This document shows, in pieces, positions 9,309 through 18,123 of a stretch of DNA of 64,000 bases. The position numbers were made by a program, and so were the translations under genes. Position 1 is the stretch's first letter; every line of letters begins with the position of its first letter. The stretch covers positions 1,178,001 through 1,242,000 of the forward strand of contig NZ_BCNV01000001.1 of the NCBI RefSeq assembly GCF_001570725.1, in the 5' to 3' direction. The notes beneath the pieces were generated by a model. The model saw only the letters and a program-made list of their open reading frames with translations, did no database searches and was not told the origin of the DNA. Source of the stretch: Paenibacillus amylolyticus (GTDB lineage: Bacteria > Bacillota > Bacilli > Paenibacillales > Paenibacillaceae).

Positions 9309-9893
9309 TTGTCACCATGGATCATTATTGTCATCTTAGGAGCCTGCGCTATTGCCTACGCATATATCATGCCTAGGAAAAACAAGGCGCAGGAGCCAGG
9401 GCATCAACTGGTGCAGGAGATGGAATCTACGCTTGAGCATTACATGACCGAGATTGAAAATGATAATGATGCTCTCATTCAACGTGTGGCTGAGATGAAG
9501 GGAGAAGCGACAGCGGCGGATCAACGTTTGCAATCGCAACTCAAGGAATTACAGCAACGATTGGATCAGCTGGAACAGAACAACATAAACGAACCTCTTG
9601 CATCACATGTTCCACACTCAGGTAATGTACCCGTACAAGCTTCCGAAGGTTTGCAAGCACAAGCGCTCGTGAAAAGTGTGCAAGCAGAGGCGGCCCAACA
9701 GGCGTTAGAAGCAGATTTGCCGACCAGCAAAGTCGAATCTTCACCTGGGCGTGAATCGATTAAAGATCGATATGTAGAACTCTTTAATTTACATGCAGAG
9801 GGTAAGTCGATGGATGCCATATCCAAGCAGACAGGCATTCAGCGTGGTGAGGTACAGTTAATACTGCAACTGGCAGAACGGGAGGAAAGCTAA
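9309..9893 (+). CDS. SwrB-like membrane-anchored coiled-coil protein (DUF6115-type)
   Basis: The protein has an N-terminal transmembrane anchor (WIIIVILGACAIAYAYIM, residues 3-20), a long coiled coil (about 30-100), a variable linker and a C-terminal helix-turn-helix-like module (LFNLHAEGKSMDAISKQTGIQRGEVQLIL). That architecture and the position downstream of sigD match Bacillus SwrB (YlxL), a factor that promotes assembly of the flagellar type III export gate. The start is TTG 9309 with GGAG 10 bases upstream. The similarity is architectural, so I give no gene symbol. Confidence 0.65.
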   Translation: MSPWIIIVILGACAIAYAYIMPRKNKAQEPGHQLVQEMESTLEHYMTEIENDNDALIQRVAEMKGEATAADQRLQSQLKELQQRLDQLEQNNINEPLASHVPHSGNVPVQASEGLQAQALVKSVQAEAAQQALEADLPTSKVESSPGRESIKDRYVELFNLHAEGKSMDAISKQTGIQRGEVQLILQLAEREES

Positions 9894-9896
9894 GTC

Positions 9897-10523
9897 ATGG
9901 ACAAGCGATCCTTATGGATTGGTCTGGGGAGCGGCATGATTATAGGTGCAGTTTTGCTTCAACTGGCCACAGTAGGACAAAATGCATTATCTGATAGTAA
10001 CCTTGACCCTGAGCAGACTGCCAATATGACGAAAGAACAGCTGGAAACAGTCGCGAAAAGCCTGGATATGAAATTGGTAGGTTCTGAAGAAGAATTATAC
10101 ACAGAAGCAGAGTGGGTGGCGAAGAGAAAACAGGAGAGCAGTGAGTTGCAGGGGAATACAGCAACACCGCCTGAGGCCGTAACCTCCACAGAGACACCTG
10201 CTGAGCCTGAGAAGCCACAAGAGCCCGCTACAAATGAAATTGAAGAGCAAAAAGAGATAACTGAACCTAAGACAACAGAACCTGCAACGCCAAGCAATCC
10301 GAAAGGTGCAACGGTATCGTTCAAAGTACGTTCAGGCAATAGTCTGGCGATCGTAGCAGCGAATCTAAAAACCGCTGGAATCGTTGATGATGCGCAAGCG
10401 TTCATAAAGGCTGGCAAAGCCGAGCGAATCAACACCAAAATCCAAGTGGGTACTTATGCGCTTGAAAAAGGCGAAAGCTTCAAATCCATTATCGCAAAAA
10501 TTACAAAAGAACCGTCAAGCTGA
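9897..10523 (+). CDS. Membrane-anchored protein with MltG/YceG-like LysM subdomain
   Basis: Residues 6-27 form one transmembrane or signal-anchor segment (LWIGLGSGMIIGAVLLQLATV). A Pro/Glu/Thr-rich linker spans roughly 80-145. The C-terminal 70 residues (VSFKVRSGNSLAIVAANLKTAG, then VGTYALEKGESFKSIIAKIT) resemble the LysM-like N-terminal part of the endolytic transglycosylase MltG. The catalytic MltG domain is absent, so the product probably binds peptidoglycan without cutting it. ATG 9897 is 4 bases after the previous stop. A terminator overlaps the end of the gene, so this is the last gene of the motility transcript. Confidence 0.72.
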   Translation: MDKRSLWIGLGSGMIIGAVLLQLATVGQNALSDSNLDPEQTANMTKEQLETVAKSLDMKLVGSEEELYTEAEWVAKRKQESSELQGNTATPPEAVTSTETPAEPEKPQEPATNEIEEQKEITEPKTTEPATPSNPKGATVSFKVRSGNSLAIVAANLKTAGIVDDAQAFIKAGKAERINTKIQVGTYALEKGESFKSIIAKITKEPSS

Positions 10524-10548
10524 GCATGCTCGGACAGGACGGTTTTTT
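10511..10548 (+). terminator. Rho-independent terminator ending the motility operon
   Basis: ACCGTC 10511-10516 pairs with GACGGT 10538-10543, with an inner palindrome GAGCATGCTC, followed by six T at 10543-10548. It starts inside the last codons of the preceding gene. Confidence 0.85.
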
Positions 10549-10665
10549 GCGTATTTAATCGTATGATTTGAAAATCCAATAATAAGTAATGCTGAGTTCC
10601 TGTTGAAGTATAGAATGCTAGTTTAGAAGTAATGAGTATAGAAGTAGATTTAGTTTCAAAGAGTG

Positions 10666-10694
10666 TTGCATCAGGCTGTCAATTGTGCTATATT
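10666..10694 (+). promoter_or_regulatory. Sigma-A promoter for rpsB with extended -10
   Basis: TTGCAT (10666-10671), 17 bases, then TATATT (10689-10694) preceded by TG at 10686-10687. The predicted start near 10701 leaves a leader of about 120 bases before rpsB. The leader begins with a small hairpin (GTGTT/AACAC) and could carry S2 autoregulation, although I do not recognise a known fold. Confidence 0.75.
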
Positions 10695-10819
10695 AGATAA
10701 CGGTGTTAAAACACACGCATGTGCTAATTTTGTTGAGGGTGCTTTCCTTATGGAGAGTCTTGGCGAAAAATGATGCCGGCGGAGGACACAATAAAAACCA
10801 TATTAGGAGGTGTGTGAAG

Positions 10820-11518
10820 ATGGCAGTAATCTCCATGAAGCAGCTTCTCGAAGCTGGGGTACACTTCGGTCACCAGACTCGTCGTTGGAACCCAAAAATG
10901 GATCGTTATATCTTCACTGAAAGAAACGGAATTTACATCATCGATTTGCAAAAAACGGTGAAAAAAGTCGAAGAGGCTTACAACTTCGTTAAAGGAATCG
11001 CAGGAGAGAATGGTAAAATTCTTTTCGTGGGTACTAAGAAACAAGCTCAAGATTCCGTTAAAGAAGAGGCTGAACGTGCTGGTCAATTCTACATTAACCA
11101 ACGCTGGCTCGGCGGTACCCTGACTAACTTCCAAACTATCCAAAAACGTATTGATCGTTTGAAACAGTTGGAAGCTTGGGAAGAAGACGGTACATTCGCT
11201 GTATTGCCTAAAAAAGAAGTAATCTTGCTTCGCAAAGAAAAAGATCGTCTGGAGAAATTCTTGGGCGGTATTAAAAATATGAAAGGCCTGCCAAGCGCCC
11301 TGTTCATCATCGATCCACGCAAAGAGCGTATCGCTGTTGCGGAAGCTCGCAAATTGGGTATCCCAATTGTTGGTATCGTTGATACTAACTGCGATCCGGA
11401 CGAGATCGATTATGTTATCCCAGGTAATGACGACGCGATCCGCGCTGTTAAATTGCTGACAGGTAAAATGGCTGACGCTGTAATCGAAGCTAACCAAGGC
11501 GAAGAAACTTCCGCTTAA
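10820..11518 (+). CDS. rpsB: 30S ribosomal protein S2
   Basis: This is a structural protein of the small ribosomal subunit. The N-terminus [19 protein letters not shown] and motifs [24 protein letters not shown] and [10 protein letters not shown] are typical of S2, and the 232-residue length fits. I place the start at ATG 10820, 9 bases after AGGAGG; an in-frame extension upstream to 10703 crosses the leader and is not supported. It is followed by a terminator and tsf, the usual bacterial order. Confidence 0.98.
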   Translation: MAVISMKQLLEAGVHFGHQTRRWNPKMDRYIFTERNGIYIIDLQKTVKKVEEAYNFVKGIAGENGKILFVGTKKQAQDSVKEEAERAGQFYINQRWLGGTLTNFQTIQKRIDRLKQLEAWEEDGTFAVLPKKEVILLRKEKDRLEKFLGGIKNMKGLPSALFIIDPRKERIAVAEARKLGIPIVGIVDTNCDPDEIDYVIPGNDDAIRAVKLLTGKMADAVIEANQGEETSA

Positions 11519-11560
11519 TAGATTCGAACATATGCAATAAACTAAATGAAAAGGGTGGTT

Positions 11561-11593
11561 GGCAGGTGGATAACCTCTCACTGCCCTTTTTTT
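11561..11593 (+). terminator. Terminator/attenuator between rpsB and tsf
   Basis: GGCAG (11561-11565) pairs with CTGCC (11581-11585), extended by TG/CA inside, followed by T7 at 11587-11593. Its place between two genes usually cotranscribed suggests partial termination. Confidence 0.7.
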
Positions 11594-11633
11594 AGAGTGT
11601 ACGTACAATACTTAATTTTGGAGGGAATTTATA

Positions 11634-12284
11634 ATGGCAGTTAATGCGAGTGCAGTAAAAGAACTTCGCGAAAGAACGGGCGCTGGTATGCTCGATTGTA
11701 AGAAAGCACTGGAAGAAGCAAACGGTGATGTAACGAAAGCAGCTGAATTGTTGCGTGAGAAAGGTCTTTCTGCAGCAGCAAGCAAAGCAGGCCGTGCAGC
11801 AACTGAAGGCGTTGTAGAATCTTACATCCACGCTGGTGGACGTATTGGTGTCCTGGTTGAAGTTAACTGTGAAACAGACTTCGTTGGTAAAACGGATCAA
11901 TTTAAGGATTTCGTTAAAGATGTAGCTATGCAAATCGCTGCAGCTAATCCTAAATTCGTTACACGCGAAGAAGTTCCTACAGAAGAGCTGGAAAAAGAAA
12001 AAGAAATCTTGAAAGCTCAAGCTCTTAACGAAGGCAAACCAGAGAAAATCATTGAAAAAATGGTTGAAGGCCGTATCGGTAAATACTACGAAGAGTACTG
12101 CCTGATGGAACAAACTTTCGTTAAAGATCCAGACAAAACGATTTCCCAATTGCTGAATGAAAAAATCAGCCAAATCGGTGAAAACATCTCCATCCGTCGT
12201 TTCGTTCGTTACGAACTGGGTGAAGGTCTTGAGAAAAAAGTTGACAACTTCGTAGAAGAAGTAATGTCCCAAGTAAACAAATAA
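11634..12284 (+). CDS. tsf: Translation elongation factor Ts, short form
   Basis: EF-Ts is the nucleotide exchange factor for EF-Tu. The UBA-like N-terminal domain with [19 protein letters not shown] is clear, followed by the core signature [22 protein letters not shown] near residues 62-83. The protein has 216 residues, about 75 fewer than the Bacillus subtilis and E. coli forms, so much of the second core subdomain is missing. There is no frameshift. The reading frame is clean, so the short form is native. GGAGGG lies 9 bases before ATG. Confidence 0.96.
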   Translation: MAVNASAVKELRERTGAGMLDCKKALEEANGDVTKAAELLREKGLSAAASKAGRAATEGVVESYIHAGGRIGVLVEVNCETDFVGKTDQFKDFVKDVAMQIAAANPKFVTREEVPTEELEKEKEILKAQALNEGKPEKIIEKMVEGRIGKYYEEYCLMEQTFVKDPDKTISQLLNEKISQIGENISIRRFVRYELGEGLEKKVDNFVEEVMSQVNK

Positions 12285-12286
12285 GA

Positions 12287-12393
12287 CGGTTTTATAAACC
12301 GGCAAGCAGGATTGATTTTCGAAGATATAAGAATGATGAAACTTCGAAGCGTAAACTCCCTTATATCCCAGGAAAACAGTGCCTCACCGGTTA
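12287..12393 (+). other. Candidate structured RNA with pseudoknot topology upstream of pyrH
   Basis: The 231-base tsf-pyrH gap has no gene but dense inverted repeats. CGGTTT 12287-12292 pairs with AAACCG 12296-12301. Outer AACCGG 12297-12302 can pair with CCGGTT 12387-12392. Inside, TTCGAAG 12318-12324 can pair with CTTCGAA 12342-12348, and ATATAAG 12325-12331 with CTTATAT 12360-12366. The last two pairings cross, which is an H-type pseudoknot arrangement. A terminator follows at 12414. It could be a leader element controlling pyrH or a small RNA; no known class is recognised. Confidence 0.45.
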
Positions 12394-12413
12394 AACGTTT
12401 TTCCTAAAAGAGC

Positions 12414-12440
12414 GGAACACAACTGTGTTCCTTTCTTTTT
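12414..12440 (+). terminator. Rho-independent terminator upstream of pyrH
   Basis: GGAACAC 12414-12420 pairs with GTGTTCC 12425-12431 around an AACT loop, followed by TTTCTTTTT. It lies 75 bases before pyrH and either ends the tsf transcript or acts as an attenuator with the structured RNA just upstream. Confidence 0.8.
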
Positions 12441-12515
12441 AAGCAGGAGGCCATGCGCGAGAAGTTTTGTTGGTTGAACACCGAGCGTGTTCAATTCAAA
12501 GTGGAGGGTGAATAA

Positions 12516-13243
<728 letters not shown>

Positions 13244-13244
<1 letters not shown>

Positions 13245-13798
13245 TGCCACAAGCGGTTAAACAACATGCCGAAGAGCGTATGGAAAAAGCAATTCAAGCA
13301 TTGCGTCGTGACCTGGCTACTTTGCGTGCAGGCCGTGCAACTCCAGCTCTTCTGGACCGAATTCAGGTAGAGTATTATGGGGCTATGACGCCTTTGAATC
13401 AACTCGCTAATATCAGTACTCCGGATTCCCGTACACTGATGATTCAACCTTGGGACAAATCTTCCATGGGTGATATCGAGCGTGCCATCATGAAATCGGA
13501 TCTGGGACTTACCCCAGCGAATGATGGTAGCATGATCCGTTTGTCTATTCCGGCATTGACGGAAGAACGCAGAGCGGAACTTGTGAAGTTGACGAAGAAG
13601 TTCGGTGAAGAAGGTAAAGTGGCGATTCGTAACATTCGCCGTGATGCGAATGATGACATTAAGAAAATGGAGAAGTCAGATATTTCCGAGGATGAATCCC
13701 GGAGACATCAGGACGATATCCAAAAATCGACCGACAAGTATATTGCTGAAGTCGATAAGGTACTCGCTGCCAAAGAAAAAGAAATCATGGAAGTGTAA
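13244..13798 (+). CDS. frr: Ribosome recycling factor
   Basis: RRF splits post-termination ribosomes together with EF-G. The 184-residue protein shows the typical three-helix bundle sequence: [45 protein letters not shown], then RKxxx-rich [17 protein letters not shown] and [19 protein letters not shown]. The ATG overlaps the pyrH stop by one base. A weak terminator follows before uppS. Confidence 0.97.
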
Positions 13799-13809
13799 GA
13801 CAAGCGCAG

Positions 13810-13837
13810 CCCCTCCAATACGGTGGGGTTTTGTCTC
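13810..13837 (+). terminator. Weak hairpin after frr
   Basis: CCCC 13810-13813 pairs with GGGG 13825-13828, with a further CC/GG pair inside around AATAC. It is followed by TTTTGTCTC rather than a clean T run, so termination is probably partial and uppS may be read through. Confidence 0.5.
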
Positions 13838-13887
13838 TTTTTCCAAGCTTCAGATGAAGAAACTTCAGGGATTTTGGAGGAACAGGA

Positions 13888-14655
13888 ATGATCAAACGGG
13901 TTCGGTCGTGGTGGAATGGGGCTGACAAGCAGGAAACGCTGACTATATCCGAGGACAATATCCCGCAGCACGTCGCCATCATCATGGACGGCAATGGACG
14001 ATGGGCCAAACGTTTGGGACTCCCGCGTATAGCCGGGCACCAAAATGGCATGAAGGCGGTCAAACGTGCGACCATCGCGGCGGATGAACTGGGCATCAAA
14101 TATCTGACGATGTACGCTTTTTCGACAGAAAACTGGACGCGTCCAAAAGAAGAAGTGGATTTTCTGATGCGACTTCCGCAAGAATTTCTGGCTATAGAGC
14201 TGGATGAACTTATAGAAAAAAATGTGCGCATTCGCATGATGGGCCAAGAGGAACATTTACCTTCTCATACCATCAATGCCTTGCGGGAAGCCATTCGTCT
14301 TACGGAACATAATACAGGTCTCGTTTTGAACTTTGCAATGAACTACGGAAGTCGTCGCGAAATGACGGACTGTGTTAAACAGATCGCTCTGCAGGTGAAA
14401 TCGGGGGAACTATCGGCAGAGGACATAACACCTGAACTCATTGATAGGCATATGCTGACGGTTGACATGCCCGATCCGGATCTGCTGATCCGGACGAGTG
14501 GAGAGTTGAGATTAAGCAACTTTATGCTTTGGCAGCTTGCATATAGTGAATTATGGTTTACGGATATATACTGGCCCGAATTTGGCAAAAAGCATTTGCT
14601 TGAAGCAGTAGCCGAATATCAGCGCAGAACAAGGCGTTACGGCGGTTTGAAATAG
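13888..14655 (+). CDS. uppS: Undecaprenyl diphosphate synthase (isoprenyl transferase)
   Basis: UppS adds eight cis-isoprene units to farnesyl diphosphate, making the carrier lipid for cell wall polymers. The catalytic Asp34 lies in AIIMDGNGRWAKRLGLPR, followed by GHQNGMKAVK. The C-terminal signature PDPDLLIRTSGELRLSNFMLWQ and ELWFTDIYWPEF are complete. The length of 255 is normal. GGAGG precedes ATG 13888. The stop is 16 bases before the cdsA start, so they are cotranscribed. Confidence 0.97.
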   Translation: MIKRVRSWWNGADKQETLTISEDNIPQHVAIIMDGNGRWAKRLGLPRIAGHQNGMKAVKRATIAADELGIKYLTMYAFSTENWTRPKEEVDFLMRLPQEFLAIELDELIEKNVRIRMMGQEEHLPSHTINALREAIRLTEHNTGLVLNFAMNYGSRREMTDCVKQIALQVKSGELSAEDITPELIDRHMLTVDMPDPDLLIRTSGELRLSNFMLWQLAYSELWFTDIYWPEFGKKHLLEAVAEYQRRTRRYGGLK

Positions 14656-14671
14656 ATGGAGGATGAAGCCG

Positions 14672-15466
14672 TTGAAACAGCGATTAACGACAGGAATCAT
14701 AGCAGGTGTGTTGTTTTTAGGTTTTTGCATGCTGGGCGGACCCTGGTACCATGGTTTGGTATTGCTTATGGCTCTCATCGGTTATTATGAATTTGTTAAA
14801 ATGACCGGGGTGATGCCTTTTTCAGGTGTGGCCCTGATTGGATATGCTGGTGTGTTTGCCATTGTATTTCCTTGGGAAATGCTTTGGGAGGCAAGACCGC
14901 TATCCTTATTTCAGGTCATCTGGATTGTAATGCTTGTACTGATGACAGCTTCAGTTGTCACCAAGAATAAGGTTCCCGTAAATACAGTAGCCATGCTTTT
15001 CCTCGGCGTGCTGTATATAGGGATCGGTTTCTATTACATTGCAGAATCCAGACATCTGCATCATGGATTGTTCTGGACGTTCCTGTTGCTGGGCTCCATA
15101 TGGGCCAGTGATGCAGGGGCTTATTTTGTAGGGAAACTCATTGGTAAAAACAAACTCTGGCCTTCCATCAGTCCAAACAAGACTATAGAGGGTGCACTGG
15201 GTGGCATCGTGATTGCAATTGTCACTTCGGTTGTTTTTGCATTAGTGTCAGATGGTCTGCTCTCCTGGCAGAGAGCGATCGTGATCGGAATTGCCTGTGC
15301 AGTCGTAGGTCAGATGGGTGACTTGATCCAGTCTGCATACAAACGTGTATATAATATCAAGGATTCAGGTAGTCTTCTCCCAGGGCATGGAGGCATTCTT
15401 GATCGGTGCGACAGCTGGATTGTTGTGTTTCCATTCGTACATATACTAATGCTACTGCCCTACTAA
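14672..15466 (+). CDS. cdsA: Phosphatidate cytidylyltransferase (CDP-diglyceride synthase)
   Basis: CdsA makes CDP-diacylglycerol from phosphatidic acid and CTP at the membrane, the precursor used by PgsA encoded later in this window. Multiple hydrophobic segments span the sequence. The family signature is near the end: GDLIQSAYKRVYNIKDSGSL followed by LPGHGGILDRCDSW, with SPNKTIEGALGG upstream. I choose TTG 14672 (264 residues) because GGAGG at 14658-14662 is 9 bases upstream; in-frame ATG 14663 directly abuts the ribosome site. Confidence 0.95.
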   Translation: MKQRLTTGIIAGVLFLGFCMLGGPWYHGLVLLMALIGYYEFVKMTGVMPFSGVALIGYAGVFAIVFPWEMLWEARPLSLFQVIWIVMLVLMTASVVTKNKVPVNTVAMLFLGVLYIGIGFYYIAESRHLHHGLFWTFLLLGSIWASDAGAYFVGKLIGKNKLWPSISPNKTIEGALGGIVIAIVTSVVFALVSDGLLSWQRAIVIGIACAVVGQMGDLIQSAYKRVYNIKDSGSLLPGHGGILDRCDSWIVVFPFVHILMLLPY

Positions 15467-15536
15467 AGAAGAACATGAGCCTGAGATAACAGCCTTGTTC
15501 GCCGTAGGCATTGGATAATTAAAGATGAGGTGCAGC

Positions 15537-16676
15537 ATGAAAAAAATTGCGATTCTCGGGTCGACCGGTTCCATCGGAACCCAGACACTAGATGTAGTAG
15601 ACATGCATCCGGAACTCTTTCAAGTGGAGGGACTGGCTGCCGGAGGCAATACAGACTTGCTGATCGAACAAACCAAACGTTACCGACCTAAGAAAGTATC
15701 GGTGGGTTCCAAAGAATTGGCTGAGAAGGTAGCTCCACATTTGCCTGCAGGAACGCAACTATTTTACGGCAACGAAGGACTCGTAGAAGTTGCGGCAGGA
15801 ACCGATGCTCATACGGTTGTTACAGCGGTGGTGGGCAGTGTTGGATTGGAGTCAACGCTTGCTGCCATAGATGCAGGTAAACAGATCGGACTGGCCAACA
15901 AGGAGACGTTGGTTACAGCGGGGCATATCGTCACGACAAGAGCCGCTGCCAAAGGAGTCTCTTTACTGCCCGTTGATAGTGAGCACTCTGCTATATTCCA
16001 ATGCTTAAATGGTGAAAACAGAGAACGCCTGACAGGCATAACGCTCACCGCTTCAGGCGGATCATTCCGTGATCTTACCCGTGAACAGTTGAATAACGTG
16101 ACTATAGAGGATGCACTTAAACATCCGAATTGGTCAATGGGCTCCAAAATCACGATAGACTCGGCAACGATGGTAAACAAGGGGCTTGAGGTCATTGAAG
16201 CACATTGGTTATTTGGTCTTCGATATGATCAGATTAATGTATTGCTTCACCCGGAGAGCGTTATTCATTCCTATGTGGAATTTGATGACACCAGCATCAT
16301 CGCTCAACTGGGGAATCCGGATATGCGAGTTCCCATTCAATATGCACTGACTTACCCTGATCGCTTACCATCACCAGCACAGCGTCTGTCTCTTGCTCAA
16401 GCTGGGAAATTACATTTCCGTGAGATGGATATGGAACGTTTCCCGTGTTTAAGAATGGCGTATGAGTGTGGTAAAATGGGAGGAACCGCAACAACGGCTT
16501 TTAATGCAGCCAACGAGGTTGCTGTAGCCCGTTTCTTGCGTAAAGAGATTTCATTCCTTAAAATAGAAGATATTATTGCTTCTGTGCTGGAAGCACACCA
16601 CAATGTGGACGAGCCTGATCTGCAGGAGATCGCCCGATGTGATCAGGAGAGTCGCAAGCTTGCGTCCAGTCTGTAA
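15537..16676 (+). CDS. dxr: 1-deoxy-D-xylulose 5-phosphate reductoisomerase
   Basis: Dxr converts DXP to 2-C-methyl-D-erythritol 4-phosphate using NADPH and a divalent metal, the committed step of the MEP isoprenoid pathway that feeds UppS. The N-terminal NADPH site IAILGSTGSIGTQTLDV, the catalytic metal region LLPVDSEHSAIFQCL, LTASGGSFRDL, and HPNWSMGSKITIDSATM followed by KGLEVIEAHWLF are all present. ATG 15537 follows GAGGTG by 5 bases and gives 379 residues; the upstream in-frame ATG 15525 lies inside the ribosome site. Confidence 0.97.
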   Translation: MKKIAILGSTGSIGTQTLDVVDMHPELFQVEGLAAGGNTDLLIEQTKRYRPKKVSVGSKELAEKVAPHLPAGTQLFYGNEGLVEVAAGTDAHTVVTAVVGSVGLESTLAAIDAGKQIGLANKETLVTAGHIVTTRAAAKGVSLLPVDSEHSAIFQCLNGENRERLTGITLTASGGSFRDLTREQLNNVTIEDALKHPNWSMGSKITIDSATMVNKGLEVIEAHWLFGLRYDQINVLLHPESVIHSYVEFDDTSIIAQLGNPDMRVPIQYALTYPDRLPSPAQRLSLAQAGKLHFREMDMERFPCLRMAYECGKMGGTATTAFNAANEVAVARFLRKEISFLKIEDIIASVLEAHHNVDEPDLQEIARCDQESRKLASSL

Positions 16677-16789
16677 TCTCTTTTTTCATAACAAAATGGA
16701 AGAAGTGATTCTCTTGTGCGGCATCAGAGAATAATGATAATCTAGAGGGACAGACTGCGGTATGTGCCGTGAAGGAGGATGGATAGGGA

Positions 16790-18061
16790 TTGGAAACCAT
16801 ACAAGTGGTATTTCTAACGGTGCTCATGTTCTTTGTCATCGTGACGGTTCATGAATGGGGGCATTATTACTTTGCCAAACGCGCCGGTATTCTTGTACGG
16901 GAATTTGCGATCGGTTTTGGTCCCAAATTGTTCTCATATAAAAGAAACGAGACCCAGTTTACATTGCGTTTGTTGCCTTTTGGTGGGTATGCACGGATGG
17001 CAGGGGAAGATCCGGAACTGGTAGAGATCCAGGAAGGACAGACCATTGCGGTAAGATCTGCAGATGACCAGGTGAAGATGATCTATCTGGACCAGCTGGA
17101 TAACCGAAAAAATGTAATACGTGGTGAAGTCATCTCCATTGATATGGAGAGAGCCTTGAAGCTTCAACTCGATGTAGATGGAGAGATTCAGGAGTATCGT
17201 ATACATCCCCAAGCGATGTTGGTAAGTCGTGGTAAACAAACGCAGATTGCACCGAAAGATCGTCAATTCGGTAGCAAAACCGTTGGACAGCGTGCATTGG
17301 CTATTTTTGCGGGACCGTTGATGAACTTTATCTTGGCTTTTGTGCTGTTTGCTGTATATGCGCAGATGGCGGGAGTTCCAGTGGAGAATCCGAAGAATCT
17401 TGAAATTGGTGAAGTGCTTGAAGGTGGGGCAGCCGATCAGGCGAACCTGCAAAAGGGTGATATTATCGAAACCATCAATGGTACTGCTATTGGTACGGAT
17501 TCACAAAAAATGGTGACGATGATTGCCGATTCCAAGGATAAGCCGATGGAATGGACACTACGTCGGGGGAATGAAACGTTTAATATAACGATTACTCCAC
17601 GTGCTGTAGAAGGACAAGAGGGCGGAAAAGTGGGAATCGTACCTACATTACCGACTCGATCTGTTGGGTTTGTAGAGACCTTTACGGTATCAGGTGTAGC
17701 CATGGTTGATACAACCAAAGTGATTTTTGAAGGGTTCAAACATCTGATCAATCAATTCAACATGGACGATATTGGTGGGCCGGTTCGTACGTTTGAAGTG
17801 ACAGGGCAAATTGCTAAACAAGGAATTGAACAGTTAACGAGATGGGCAGCCATTTTGAGTCTGTACCTTGGGATTTTCAACCTGTTACCAATACCTGCAC
17901 TGGACGGAAGCCGTCTGGTATTTTTGGGAATCGAAGCGCTGCGCGGCAGACCTGTTGATCCAAACCGCGAAGGCATGGTGCATTTCATTGGATTTGCGAT
18001 GCTGTTTGTATTGATGCTGGCAGTAACTTACAATGATATATTACGTTTAATTAACGGATAA
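16790..18061 (+). CDS. rseP: Site-2 membrane zinc metalloprotease RseP/RasP
   Basis: This intramembrane protease cleaves membrane anti-sigma factors and signal-peptide remnants. The zinc motif HEWGH is at residues 21-25 in the first membrane helix, and the third zinc ligand region NLLPIPALDGSRL is near residue 363. A PDZ domain (EIGEVLEGGAADQANLQKGD) occupies roughly residues 200-280, and there are about four membrane segments. The length of 423 is usual for Bacillales RasP. The start is TTG 16790 with GGAGG 11 bases upstream. It sits between dxr and proS as in related genomes. Confidence 0.95.
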   Translation: METIQVVFLTVLMFFVIVTVHEWGHYYFAKRAGILVREFAIGFGPKLFSYKRNETQFTLRLLPFGGYARMAGEDPELVEIQEGQTIAVRSADDQVKMIYLDQLDNRKNVIRGEVISIDMERALKLQLDVDGEIQEYRIHPQAMLVSRGKQTQIAPKDRQFGSKTVGQRALAIFAGPLMNFILAFVLFAVYAQMAGVPVENPKNLEIGEVLEGGAADQANLQKGDIIETINGTAIGTDSQKMVTMIADSKDKPMEWTLRRGNETFNITITPRAVEGQEGGKVGIVPTLPTRSVGFVETFTVSGVAMVDTTKVIFEGFKHLINQFNMDDIGGPVRTFEVTGQIAKQGIEQLTRWAAILSLYLGIFNLLPIPALDGSRLVFLGIEALRGRPVDPNREGMVHFIGFAMLFVLMLAVTYNDILRLING

Positions 18062-18123
18062 TTACGGTTGGACTACGCTCTGGACATTCAGAGATAGTCG
18101 TTATGGGAGGACGCTGGAGTCTT

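Noticed and set aside
16724..16745. Fur-box-like sequence AATAATGATAATCT before rseP
   Set aside because: Only an AT-rich partial match to GATAAT hexamers, with no reason for iron control of rseP; it more likely contributes a weak -10.
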